Below are positions 39,701 to 53,200 of a stretch of 64,000 bases of DNA, piece after piece; the first letter of the stretch is position 1, and every line of letters starts with the position of its first letter. Source of the DNA: Syngnathus acus (taxonomy: Eukaryota; Chordata; Actinopteri; Syngnathiformes; Syngnathidae). The notes under the pieces were generated by a model. The model did not search any database. It was not told where the DNA came from and worked only from the letters and a program-made list of their open reading frames with translations. The stretch is taken from positions 1,592,501-1,656,500 of the forward strand of contig NC_051094.1 of NCBI RefSeq assembly GCF_901709675.1, given 5' to 3'. Position numbers and translations under genes: made by a program.

Positions 39701-42700
39701 CTCTTAATTAATCACGTGACCTACTCCTCCCATCCATTTCAGAATTTATATGCCGTCCCTGTTATTTATGTAATACCACAAACTGCCAGTAGGCTGGGCT
39801 TGCGCAACAAAAAGAGTCTGAGTATCACACTATTATAGCATTATAGTGGACGGTAGCAGCAAACAAGAATAATAAAATCCCAAATAATTTTTGTAAATAT
39901 TTACAACATGAGACAAATGAAGCTTCAAATTTGCTTCATGAACCACTTGTGCTTTTTGACTCCTCTTGATGCCACAAGCTGTGGGCTGGAAGCACAGCAA
40001 CTTGCCATTTCTTAAATCCTTTCCTTCAAACAAAAAGTGCCATCTGGAAGAGTCAAAAAAACACAACTGGTTCATGAAACACATTTGAAGCTTCACTAGT
40101 ACTAGCTGAACCCATACTTGATCATGTCGTTAGGTATTTGTGCCCGCCCGACATCCATTCAGCCCAGCAGAACTCCCTCTTAGACCTCCCATTAACCGAG
40201 AGAAGCCCGTCGCAGATGTTGTAAATGTGTTAATTGCTGTGCAGACATTCATAGAGGGCACATACCCAACACACTGATGTCTCTTTCCACCGCAAGATGA
40301 CGGGCAATTAGGTCTCGTCACACCAGAGGACCTTCCGCTTTATCCCAGGTTACAGACCATTGCTTGGATTCAACCATTGAATCTGGCAACCCATTACAGA
40401 AGAGAAGATCTAAATGACCTAAATTGAAACTCGGCTCCAATTTCCACACAATAATCCTAATTAAAAGTGCATAACAGATTGTGTTGAACTTTTCACTGAA
40501 ACTGCAGCCTTGCTTGCAAAAGTTTAGCATTCGCTTTTTTTTTTTTGACTGTGAAGAAGTCAGTGTGACAGCACCGTATCGCTCATTTGGAAGTCAGTAA
40601 TAATGTATAGCTTTGTATCATTCGAGAACCAGACTTCATAGCCATTTTTATCTCGTCTATTTTCACCCCGAGCTATCATCTCTGGGAAATAAAGAAAAAA
40701 ATCTGCGTCTTTAAACACACTCTGCCGTGACATCTGCCCTCATTAAGAGCCCCGCACAACACAGGTACAGAAAGTAAATATTATAAGAAAGCTGGGAGGG
40801 GAAAAAGAGGAAACAGCCTATTAGACCGCCAAAAAGTCACATCGCCACTTTTCCCGGATAGAAACGGCAACTCTGGAAAGTAAATGATTGTCGAAAACGA
40901 GGATGGAGTGGGAGCGGGAGACAGCAAAAGAAGCATTGGGAGCGATGGGGCGACAGAGGAAGAGGAGGAGGATGGCGGGCGCTCCTCAGCGCAGAGTCAG
41001 ACATGGCATTTGGTGACAGGTGACAAAATCAAAAGGTCATGTCACTTTTAACTGGGAGCGCCTGCGCCCCACTGATTTCCCTGGTGCCAGCCCGGCACGG
41101 CACGGCACCGCTCATCCGGCTGCCTCGCTCTCACGCTCCTCAACTGGCAAAGAGGATGGCAGGCAGAAAGACAGGCGACGAGCCGAGTTTGAAGCGGGAC
41201 GGGAGCACCGGGAGCATGGGGAACGCCGCTGCCGAATCCTCCCAGCCTGCCGTTTCATCACGCCTGCGTGTTGCCTTCTCTTCATTTCCATCCATTTGTC
41301 TGACTCCCTTCATCACCTTTGTGACTATCTGTGCTCTTTGCAAACGGCAGCTCCCGGTGTCTGCCTCGCTTCTCGTTGTTGTTTTGACGATGGCGGCGGG
41401 CCTGTTGTCGAGTTTCTCCTTTAGACGTTGGGCTGAAAGCCGACAAAAAGTTGTTGCAGGCTGTTTAACAAGTGTGCGCTCAATTCCACCATTGACAACA
41501 CATATCTAGAGAGACTCATCAAGAAAAGCCAAGCTTTATTGAATACATGAGGAAATGATGATTTGTTAGTGATGGGAAAATGAAGTTTCAAATTTGCTTC
41601 ATGAACCAGTTGTTTTTTTTACTCCTCTAGATGGCACAACATTTGGCTGAAAACACACCAACTTGCTATTATACAAAGTATCAATACTTGACTGTCTTGC
41701 AATTGTGATAATTAATTAATCAATTCATCAAATATTGGGTAACAAATTGTCATTACTGACATCGCAACATCAATAGGCATGACAAAATGTGGTTGGCAAC
41801 TAAAAATAGTTTGGCGCAAAAGTAGGTAGTCATTCTTAAGGTAAACATTTTACTTTGTCAATAGGAAAAAAACGATCAATTGCTCTGACACCAGGCAATG
41901 AGCTTCTATAATACTCATTATGTTGTCAGCAATGATAAGCAAATAAGTCAGCAAATAAGCAATGAGGAAAGATGGCTTACATTGTGATTCTTCATTGGAA
42001 TAATAAAGGCGGATCTTCATTAATATGGAAGCATCCTTCACACCCAGCCCCCCATCTTCCAGTCCCAGCGGTACAGGGGCCTCACCCCAATCTAGCTCCC
42101 CGCTGGGTAACCCTGGCTGGGGCAGCGCAGATGGAAGGGGGCCCCCCTCCGAGGGCCGTGCCTCTGACAGCTTGTGAAGGGCCCGCGTGGGTCAGCCAAG
42201 CTCAGCTAGCAGCCCCTTATCACACTCACAGCCCTCCAAAGTGTGGCGTAGGCATTACGCACACACAGACACATGCCCGTACGCTCGTGAACGGTGCATA
42301 CCAAGTAGGGCCTTGAGATCCCCCAGCCAGCAAGTCGGACCAACCTCGGCAGCTGCAGAGGTTAAAAACCCCCCCTCCCCTATCAAAGAAAAAGATGGAG
42401 GGAGGGAGGGAGGCATTGGAGGGAAAAAGAGGAGAAAGTATATCTTCATGTTCACTGGAATGTCTGCCCAGGCATCAATTCCCCCCGCGGCTGTCATTGG
42501 CAAGGTTAGGCTGGCAGATAGTGGAACTCTGCCTGCTTAGACTTGGGAGTTTTTTTTCTTTTTTTCCCCAAGCAAGAGAGGAAATTCACTTGCCAGTCAT
42601 CACATCCAGATAAAGTTTCCAATATTTTTTTGCATACAATTTGAATTTTTATCAAATCATGGATTTCATTTTATTTTAACTCGTTTTTGAATTAGACTAG

Positions 42701-44181
42701 TAAAAGCTGTTCAAATATTTGAAAAAGTGAAGACCATTTGCAATTTTAGTCATTTGATGCGCAATATGTCTCCACGGGCCACATAAAATGTGATGGGCCG
42801 TATGTGGCCCCCGGGCCTTGGGTTTGACACCAGTGCACGAGAGGCTCTAATGAATGGTCTAATGAAAGCTAAGAATAGAATTTTTTTTTTTTTTTTTTAG
42901 CTCCAGTGCTAATAGGACCCCTTTAATGTCTTACTATTTTTCTGATCACTCGTAGTTTATGCTACTTCATATGTCAATGTGTTCAATTCGCCTGATGGCT
43001 AACTGCTAGCCACTTGCCGCTCCCGCCGCATTCAACAATATCAGCATATTTTTTTCCCCCATCTACCGCACTCTAAATAAAGGGGTTCAAAATCAAATTA
43101 CAAATCCTCAGGGATCAGATCATTGTTTTTAGACCTATTCCAATACTTCTGCGGCCTATTTCAACTCTCAATGTCATTGTGCTCGTTTGTACTCTTCCTT
43201 GCGCTATATTATCACCGTGTTTGTATGAATTGATGGTGTACGGTGTAATCTGTGTTCGCACCCTGCATCATCTCTGTATTATTTGAATGGCTTTGAATAT
43301 GTTAATCTCCGACTCTGTCTATGTTGAATTCACCGGAGCGGCTCCGCAGGCGATGTTAGCTCGCTGCGATCCCGTCGACGGCTTTGGCTTTGAGGCCTCC
43401 GCTGTTGTAATGATAGTAATTCAAACAACATGATAATGGGGGTAAGAAACCAAAACACATCATATGGCATACAGGTTTGAGAAGACCGAGGAAGATGTTT
43501 GGAATTCAAAGGTCATTTTTTTCCCCCCCCTTTAGTGAGACAGTAGCTTCAGCGTGTGCGTTTAGCCGTGGCAATCTTCAGGGCAGATGACATGTTGGGT
43601 AGCTTTTTATTTATTAATTTTACAGCATCTCGTCGCAGGAAACGCGACGTCTCTGTGTAACCGGAGGCGATGGAAGAGCGAGCGCCGGAGCGGAGAGCGG
43701 GAGGAGACAAACGACTCTATCATTCCCGGCTGTCTCTCTAGGTCATGCTTCTCCAGCTCGCTCATGCTCACTCGCTTTGTTTAAAGTTCCGAGTGTGTGC
43801 CAGGCGTGCCCCTCTAAAGCCTCCGTGCGGAGGAATCCATTCGCTTTGTGTTTTGGCACGGATCAAAAGATTCGGGTGGAACCGTGATGACTTTATAAAC
43901 AGTTATAGCTCATTTGTTTGAGCAGCCAGAAGGCTTTCATATTACAATAACTCTTCGACAAATTTTGCGGCGGCTGAGAACAAGACCCCCCCCCTCTTCC
44001 CGCCCTCCTCTCCGCTACTTATATAACATAGTCGTGAATTTATTCTGCGAGCAGTCAAGCTCATTTGTCGCGAGGGTGACGGCATCTCTGTGAAGTGGGA
44101 ATTACCCGCCGCTATACAGTTTCAATGAGCGCCATTCATACACACGGCTCACTTGCCCCGCTGACTGCGAGTTATTGATAG

Positions 44182-44218
<37 letters not shown>

Positions 44219-47200
44219 GTACGGCAATACACGGCGCACTATTGACTCTACCCGCTGCTGTTCTGAACTCCGCTTTGTTTGTGTGGGAAGCCGCATTTAC
44301 ATAAGAGGCTTATGACAGCCGCCACATAGTTTTGCTCACTTAGTTTCAGTGAGAAACAAAAAGGACAAAAGCTATTGTCCCTTTAAGTCATGATTTTTGG
44401 ATGTCTCCAAGCCGGTGTGTGTGTGTGTGTGTGTGTGGGTGGGGGCGACGAGGCCAGTCACAAGGTTTGATGGCTTTTGCAGGACGGAAAACGGAACAAT
44501 GAGGTGAGAGGGGGTGGCAGCTCATGTGCTTGTTTGTTTACTAAATTGGGGGCAATTATACAAGTTTGGATTGATGAATTGTTGACAGCAGGGGTGGAGA
44601 ACAAATGGAGCTCCTTCATCCTTAGGGATTGTTTGGAATATTTAGATTTTATGTTGGTCGCAAGTTTTGTGGTTGCTATGGTAACTTGGAGATCATTCTC
44701 ATGATACATTCTTTTTATCTAATTGAGGCACACTCCAATGATATTTTTCAATAAATGAGTTGCCATCTTAACCCTTATCCTACGTCTTGCCTATGTGACC
44801 AAACGCAAACCTTAATCACGATTTGCTAACATTACGTAACGTGAAAAACACATTGCATCGCATCTTCTCCAGCTCAGCAGCACCGTGAATTCGAATACCC
44901 CCGAATCGTATCGTTCCGCTGTAAAAGGAAGCCCTCCTTGATTAGTATCGCACCCCATGTATCGGATCTTTTTTATTGAAGAGATACACAACTGGAGATA
45001 AACATTTACTGAAAATCGACTTGTCGGTTACCACGTCTGCCCGACTGATGTTTCTGCTCATATGTAGCGCATTTAAATCACACATCAAAATAAGGAGGTG
45101 GAGTTTACAGATTGAAATGCAGACTGCTGAAAGGTTGTGACTGCTATTGTGCAATGCCATTTAAATGGATTAAGAAATAAGTTAATCCTCACCACATTGA
45201 AATTCTAGAGCATTCACATTGACATATTTCAACAATAGAGTGTTTCTAAAATGAAATATTAACCGTAACACACGACGTCCATTTGCTCTTCCTATTCATT
45301 AAAGGACTGCTGCCAGCCAGACAAAAGCAACGCCGCTTTATCGCTCCGCTATCTAATGTTCATCTCTCGCTGCAATGTTTCATCCCTCTGATTTTGTTTT
45401 GTTTTATTCCCTACTAGCAAGCAATGGAGGATCTGATGGAGGACGAGGATGAGGATTTTGACAAAGATGACAGGGTAATTATCCCGCATCAAGGATACAC
45501 ACAAACATGCGCGCGCACACACACAAACAACACACACAAGCTGCCTGAGGGTGGCTTCGGGTTGCCTTGTAGTCAGGGAACCCAGAACGATGTGAGAAAT
45601 GCTCCCCGCCCGCCCCTTCCGTTCCTCTGCTCGGGGCTCAAACATTGTAGCGCCTTTTAACCTTTTTGACAGTACATTTCTCAACTTTTATCCGCACGTG
45701 GTGTTTTCTGCTTCACTCAAGTTGGGCCCACTCTCGCAACACATTACTACAGTCATGCTTGGGCTCTGTTTCCTGAGAACACGCACCCCGTATAAAGTGC
45801 TTAGTTGGCTATTTAGATTGATTCGCCGGCCCTTTATGTCGCAATAAAACAGCATCTGGGCTTGTCCAGACACTATCAGGTAACAACAGGTGGCTGCTTT
45901 ACTGCCTCCGCTCATTTGCACTGTCGGACCGGCTACCGAAACAAACGGCACCAGATAGATTTTGCCACTTGGTAATTGGAAATTGAAATGTTGGAGCAGC
46001 TGGGTTTTCACCGATCGTGTTGTGCTGGAGATACCATTTGGGTGATACCGCGGGGGTGACTAAATTGGGAAGTCCTACCCTGACGGAAATATATTGTTAG
46101 AGTGACCAAAAGCTGTGAAGTGAAATTTGACGAGCTGTTAGTTGATACCTTGAAGGCACACTCCAGCAATATGAAGATGTGCTTGGTCTGATTTGGTCGT
46201 CTATTTGAACAGAAGGGGGGGGGGGGGAGGTATTTTGTGGTCATTGTAAATTGATATCTGGAAATGATTTTACCCTGAGTATAGTCTGTATTGACTTTGT
46301 TAGATTTCCATCCTTATACTCAGCTTATTTGGGGTTGTAATGTCAGCAAAATGTTTATAAAAAGAAAAAAAAGGAGAAGAAGAAGATGCTCGCGCACGCG
46401 GCGGGCAGATGGTCAAATCGTCATCCCGGCAATAAGTCAGGCAATCAGTCAGCCAGCATGCCAGTTGGCTGACAAGGATACGTGAGCGTCACATCCCCGC
46501 CACGCTTGTGAACTGCAAAGGTGGCGGGCGCTGATTGAAGAAATGCGTTAAGCAACCTTCCATCTTTCTCCCCTCACCGAATTTTCTTCCTGTCTGTGTA
46601 CCATCACTACATTCCCTCTCCCTTTAAGGGGAAAAAAATACAAATATAAAGCAGCCGATTCTACATTCTGAAATATATTGGATACTTTCATATTGAAATG
46701 AGGTCCGGCAGAAGCTCGTCCGGCCTCGCTCATGTTTTGCTGCCAAACTGATTATCCATCCCACTGGCCGTGCGTTCTTTGCTCTCGCTCTCTCTCTCTG
46801 GGATGGCCGGATAGCGCAGCGGCCACAAAGGCTACAATTTACCAACTCTGGCTTCATACATTTTGATCCATTGCTCCCTTCAACTGTTACCATTTCATTT
46901 GAGCCGTAAGGAAATTTCAAGGGGGGGAGGGGCCTTTTCCTCCTTCCTCCTACCACTCTCCATCGATTGATGCTTCTCCTGCATGTTTTTGCCTTCATCG
47001 TGACAAATAGTCACTCTTGCCGCTTCACTATCAGCTGGTTAAGTGCAGAACAAATTCCTAGCCCAAACAAATGTATCTTTTTTTTTTTCCTTCTCCCGTC
47101 ATACAGCTTCAGACTGAATGACGAGCTTTGAGAAACATGTCAATGAGGCCTCCTTATTATGTGCGCACAGACGAGGGAAAGGAAGAGAGTGAAAAAAGAT

Positions 47201-50200
47201 TGATAAATGTGCCAGAGTCTCTCTTTTAATTGAACTTGAAGCACATGTTGCAAGTATTCCAAATCCATCCCAGATGTTGACGCTAGCCATGTGCGCCACA
47301 AGGCAGCTATTAGCTGGATAACCTTTGCTCCAAAGGCTAAATAGGCTATTACGTGGGCAAAAACTGGAGCACCTGTTTTTCATTGTGCTGAAGACCCCTT
47401 GCAGGCTTTTTTTTATTTTTATTTTTAAATCCCCAGATGTGTTTTGACTGAACAGAATCATGTAAAGTGACTTTTGTGAGCGAGGACTGATATTGGCCAC
47501 ATCATCAAATTTATGGAGGACACTCATTTATTAGGCTACTAAACTGGATCTAAAAAGTCTACACACCCCTTGTTATTGAATCTATATCCACATTGTCCAA
47601 AAGGAGTTTTTCTTTTTACACCAAGTAGTTCAAGACTGAGAAGTCCAACACAGTGTGCGGAAAAAGATCCATTTCTGCAAACACCGTCACCATGAATAAT
47701 GGAAACGGTGACATCCTGACATGACACCCAATGTCAAAGGGCCGATCTTTATCTGTTAGCGCTTCCTTTGGGGACGCAAAAAAATCTTCCTCCCTTGATG
47801 TAAGTCAGCATCTAGAATGTCAAAGATGGTCACGATCCAAAACAAGTTGACCCTCACTCAATTCATCCTTGTTTCTTTGCACATTTCCGAGTATGACTCG
47901 ACCATGTACTGGATAGCAGAAACATGCAGCTGGTTGCTCCAGAACATTTGTCTGCAGGCCCTACAGAGTGCAGGAATGTTTCTACCTGAGGGCTCTGTCA
48001 CCTGCAGCTTCGGCACAGGCTGGGGCATTTGTGTTAATGTGCTCAAGAGCGATGTACATGTGTGTGTGTGGTGAAACAGTTGTCTCCCAGATGAGGTGGG
48101 GGTGGAGATTATGCTCGCACGGTTGACTGGTCACTGAAGCGCCTCAGCTAGGCTCCACTAGCCTCAGGAGGACTAGACACAGATAAGATACACACGGCAA
48201 TCATGTCCTGCTCACGGGCTTACTGCTCGCTGCTCTCCATGGCTGTCGCACACACATACACGCACTACATTTTGGAGAAAATGAATCACTCTGTTCGGAC
48301 AGACTGATCTAAATGGGGATTGCTCGTTTTATTTTGGTTTTGGGTGAAACATGTTTTGCAGCGCTCAGTCACGCCACTACGCGATCGTTCAGATAGCAAC
48401 ACGACATAATGTAGTCGCACTAAAGGAGCATTGGGAATTATATTGCACGTGTTTGAAAAAAAAAAGTCAAATGTTCTTGGGAGGCTATTGAGCGCGCAGG
48501 GTTGTCCTTGGGTATCTCGGGGGTCTCTAATGGCAGCCTGCGTTCTTTTCTTCTCACCGCCAGCCAAGGATGAAAAGCATTCCGCTGTAAAAGATGCTAT
48601 TGACTTTTCCGCTTCGTTTTCCCCGTCACATCTCAGTTTTTTTTTTTCTTTGACGTTCTACAGAGAGGCTGGTTGGAACGGCATTTTAATCATGTTTGGC
48701 TAATGGAGGAAGAAGGAGGGGAAGCGGGGAGGAAGGCGAAAGGTGTGAAGGCGCATTGTCTTTCTATGCAAACTCTTGGGCTTTGTTTGTTTGCTTGTTT
48801 CTTTGCTTTGCCACACACCAACATGAAGTGGATCATCTCGATTCCCTCCAGACGCAAATGCGGCTTTGTCTTTTTTCTCTCATTTTCATAATCTGTTAAC
48901 TATTAGTTTGTCGACTTGGTAAACTATGAACATTTTACATTTCACTTTTTGCGTTTATTATTTATGCTTCCACTTGTAATGAAGTCAAAGTGACTCAATG
49001 TGCCGCACCGCATTTCCAATGAAATGCTTTTCATTTCATATTCGTAAAAGTAGATGCTATGCATGCTTTTTCATTTTTTTTTTCTAATTAACTGCAAGCA
49101 GACAGTACGAACAACCAGCTAAATATGTGAAGTTGCTGACAGGGTGGACGACGACATAGTGGACATTTTCTTTTTTACTAATGTTAACATTAGCAACATG
49201 ATTCAGTTATCAACTTGACTGTTTATTTCTCTAGTGTAAAAAGCAAAGAAACGACAGACCAGATATATATTTTTTGAATGGTAAAGACAAATGTGACTGT
49301 AATCTATCCACAAGGAAACTAAACCAGAGGCCGGGGACGACAGCCATGATAAATACCGTACCCTTGAGGATTTGTTGTCTTCCTGGCACTTTGAGTGGAT
49401 TCTAGTAATGGTGGTAAGTGGGCATGGTGTGTGTGTCGCTGCCTTCTTCGTTGCTTCCTTTAATCTCGTCTTCCTGTCTTGTCGGGTTTTCGCGTGTACC
49501 TGTCCCCTGTCCGCGTCATGGTTGACCACACTTGCACGTTCTGCACTTAACCCAGTCCTACCTCGGGGGGCTCTTCTTTAGTCTGATGAAAGAGAGAGGG
49601 CACTAATGGGGCCTGGAGCATGGCGGTCTGTTCCTGTCTTTTTATATTACTTCCCTGTAGTGCTGCAAGGTGACAGCTGTAGATTGAAGTGTGACAGTGT
49701 GTTAACTATCCTCTGCCAGTGGGAATGTGTGCTGTGAGGTATTTAAGAGTGACTTTGGGAGTAACTCAAGCTAACATCTGTAATTTCTGCCTTTGAAGAG
49801 GACACAGCGCACCATTTATTGATTCACGCCAGTAGCGTCAAGTTCCACTTTGGGCGGGAGCTATCGTGGATGAAAATCGCTTATGGTTTTGCAATTTTTC
49901 AAACTCCGGAATAGATTTTTGTACTGAACAGTGGAACCAATGCCTGTTTTCCAATCTGCTTAACACAAATCAATGCACTGAACTAAAAAAGGTGATTTTC
50001 CTATTAGCAAAAAGTATAACTTCAATTTATGCTGTGTATATTTTTGAAAAAAGTCTGACAAACGGGAACAGGTGGCCGAAAGTTAATTAAGAACCCACAA
50101 GCTAAACTTTTATACTCCCCTTAGTAACCGAAGCAGATGTAGACAGGTGTTGAGGCATTTTGGTGATTTAATCGTGCTCATGAGCAATTTTTCGTTTAAA

Positions 50201-53200
50201 AAAAAAAGTTGCTGAAAATTCATACACATATTGCGCGGAAAATCCCAACGCTCGTTCAGTCTTCTGTTTTACTCGGCAGCTGTTATTGTTCTCAATCACA
50301 TCCGAGCGCGGCTGCACCAACTGCGCTTTTTCACTGATGAACTATGCATCAAAGCGCCAGAAAAGACATTTGCTGCACTGTAGGTGAGGAGTTCCCGTGT
50401 GCTCGCATGCATCCAAAGTAACTTCTGGAGAGCGGCGCCACCGAAGAGGATGTTGCCGCCGCCGCCGCCACACGTTCACTCTCGGCCGTCTCTCATTGGA
50501 CAGAATGTGGAGCACAACACTTGACAGCGGTGTCGTCTGGATTTGAAAGTCAGACAGGGTAGAAGGCAGCCGCCACCTTTTCTTTTAACAAGAGTCATAA
50601 ATCTGTAATGAGCACAGAAGATGCATATTTTATTTACTTTTTTGAAGATGTGATCCCTTCACTTCACACCAGTGCACTTTCACTGCACCTTTTTTTTTTT
50701 ACCCAAACGAAATGTAAAAAAAAAAAAAAGCAAATATTAAAAGTTTTTTGTTGTTGATTTAGAAGAAAACTAAAATCTGCCACTTGACAAAAAGACTAAT
50801 ATCTACTTAGAATATATTTGGCTTTGCTGGTTTGTTTGCCAGTGTTTTAAAATAATCATCCATTGTAATTTTAACATTTGTTCTATGGCAACTAATGACT
50901 GTAGTGACTCATAATATCAAAATTGTAATATTCTGACACTATAGATCTATAAAGTACCTTGATACAGATTCTGAAGTGAAACAAAATCCTGAAAAAAACT
51001 GAATCATAAATAGCAAAATAGGGATTCTCAAATTCTTTCTATACCTACTAATTAAATTAAATAATATTTGGCAACATTAGATAACCTTATATGTATGACT
51101 TCATGATAAAATAAGTCAAAAAATTACCCAACGCTTCATCCAGTTAAAGTAAAATAATTATTTTTATGTGTCAGCTTACAGTAAAATTCAACTGCACGAA
51201 TAATGTTACTGAACAAAATAAGTGGTATCACATTTGACAGACAGGTGTCGTAATCATTACCGAGACATTGTTTAATGCTACAACAGATTCCTTCCAACTT
51301 TTGATTTAATGTATTAAAGCCCTGGCAGAGATCGAAAGATGGCTACGCAGTTGTGGATGGACAAAGAAGGATGGTGTGGAACAGCAAAACCAGGCCAACA
51401 GAGGACAAGAGTAATGTTGTCCCATCCATCACACTCAGCCAGGCTGCATGCGGGGAAGGACAGGCAAAGGAGACCACAGTAGCAAGGGAGCAGAGGTGAG
51501 GCGGGAGGGGGGGGGGGTAATATCGGGCAAGGTGGCTCGCACTTTAGGTTGGGGTCTGTGGGAGGTGAGAAAAGGGGAACACGCAAGGAGGTCGTGGGGT
51601 GTTAGTCATGAGGTGCGGGCGGGTGTTGCTTTGCCGACCTTGAAAATGATGGAGTGCTTGCAGTGCTGGAGGTGATGAGACACATTTCAAAAATACTTTT
51701 GTGGGGTAGGGGGCTACAGTCACATGCCACTGTTTTGATGATTCTGTGACGTTTTGCACAATTCCTTGTTTGTGTTCCTTTTCCCAAAGCGCTTCCTGAT
51801 TGGCTAAAATAGCTGCTGGAGGTTACAGCGCCTCCTGTTGCTTTGGCATGCACTTGACAGCCATGTCACATGTCCTGATCTATTTTTCTTCCGATATGGG
51901 ACTCTTGAGAAGGGGAAATTGTTTCTAAAAATACACATATGTACTATATGTGAGGACGTAACCCTGAAAAAAAAATTGTCTTTAGGAGAGGTCAGACTCT
52001 AAATAAGTTGCCACTCTCCCTTGGCGCCTGACTTTAACTTTGGTGTATATTTTATCCCTCCTGTGGGCAGCAAGGAGGTGAAGAGACTAATTACTTGGCC
52101 TGCCCTGTCCACCTCCAGCAGGCCGTCCTAACTGTAGTTTGACTTTGACTCTTTTGGATTAACCATTGAGCATATTAGTAGGCATCTTTTTTTAAAAATT
52201 ATTTTAATTTAATTTAAAATAATTTTTTAATTACCGTAATTTTCGGACTATAAGTCGCGGTTTTTTTTCATAGTTTGGGTGGGGGGGCGACTTATACTCA
52301 GGAGCGACTTATATACATATATATGTTTTTTTTCACTTTTTTGGGCATTTTATGGCTGGTGCGACTTATACTCCGGTGCGACTTATAGTCCGAAAATTAC
52401 GGTACATTTTTTTTAATTAACATCATCTTTGTCTGATGATGTCCTTCATGACAACCAGAAAGCATTATACGCTAAGTATAAAAATCTGCATATAAGTAGG
52501 GAAACAGAGATGTCTTTAAAATTGTTTAAAACAAAATCAAAGGCTGAGGAAAAAAAATGAACATCTGTTCCATTCATGCAATGCTGGCCCGGCGCCAGCT
52601 TGCAGGGTGGTAGAGCTGAGCCCGGCCGAAGGGCTTTTGTCTTGCCTTGTCATTTCCTGACAGAGGTGTGATATTATTGAAGCGAGTAGGCCAGTTGGGA
52701 GGATCACTACTCAGAATACGTGTTCATATATCGTGTTTATGTAACTGTTGAAAAAGTCCAACAATGTAAATGACCTTTAGAACATCACAGATGTAAAGTT
52801 TGGTGCAAAGCCAAAACAGAAACTTTACTTAAGTTTATTTAAAAAAACAAACAAAAAAAACAGTCTAGCTCATATTTGTCCATGTGAATACTTCCTAGAA
52901 ATAATGAAAACATCATGATAGAAAATGTGTTAACCAATACTGTAGAAATATGCAAAATCACTATTATTATTCATGGACTAAATTTGGAAATCATTTGCTT
53001 CACTCACCAAACGCACATGCAAAAAGTCCTTTTTTTTTTTTTTTCCCCCCACGGTGGAAATCATGTCTGCACTCTCTACAAAATCAACAAGGATGCCTTG
53101 CGTTGCCCTGTGGGAGCCCCGTATTAGCATTCTGTCACGTCTCATTTGACATTTCAATTTTTACAGTACGAGTAGAAAGAGAAACAATAAGAAACAGGTG

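Larger units (their letters stand above)
37567..45417 (+). other. mctp1 intron 16 (7.9 kb)
   Basis: Contains a fold-back repeat at 39917-40096 with a half copy at 41567-41665, a reverse hAT-like copy at 42650-42835, GC-rich patches at 40860-41260 and 42040-42370, CA/GT microsatellites at 44184-44216 and 44417-44436. No gene accepted. Confidence 0.85.

Noticed and set aside
41020-41509. Two overlapping open frames in intron 16
   Set aside because: Same GC-rich explanation; composition is irregular and there are no recognisable domains.
44588-44780. Possible hAT element starting CAGGGGTGGAGAAC
   Set aside because: Only one end resembles a terminus; no matching inverted end or target duplication was found.
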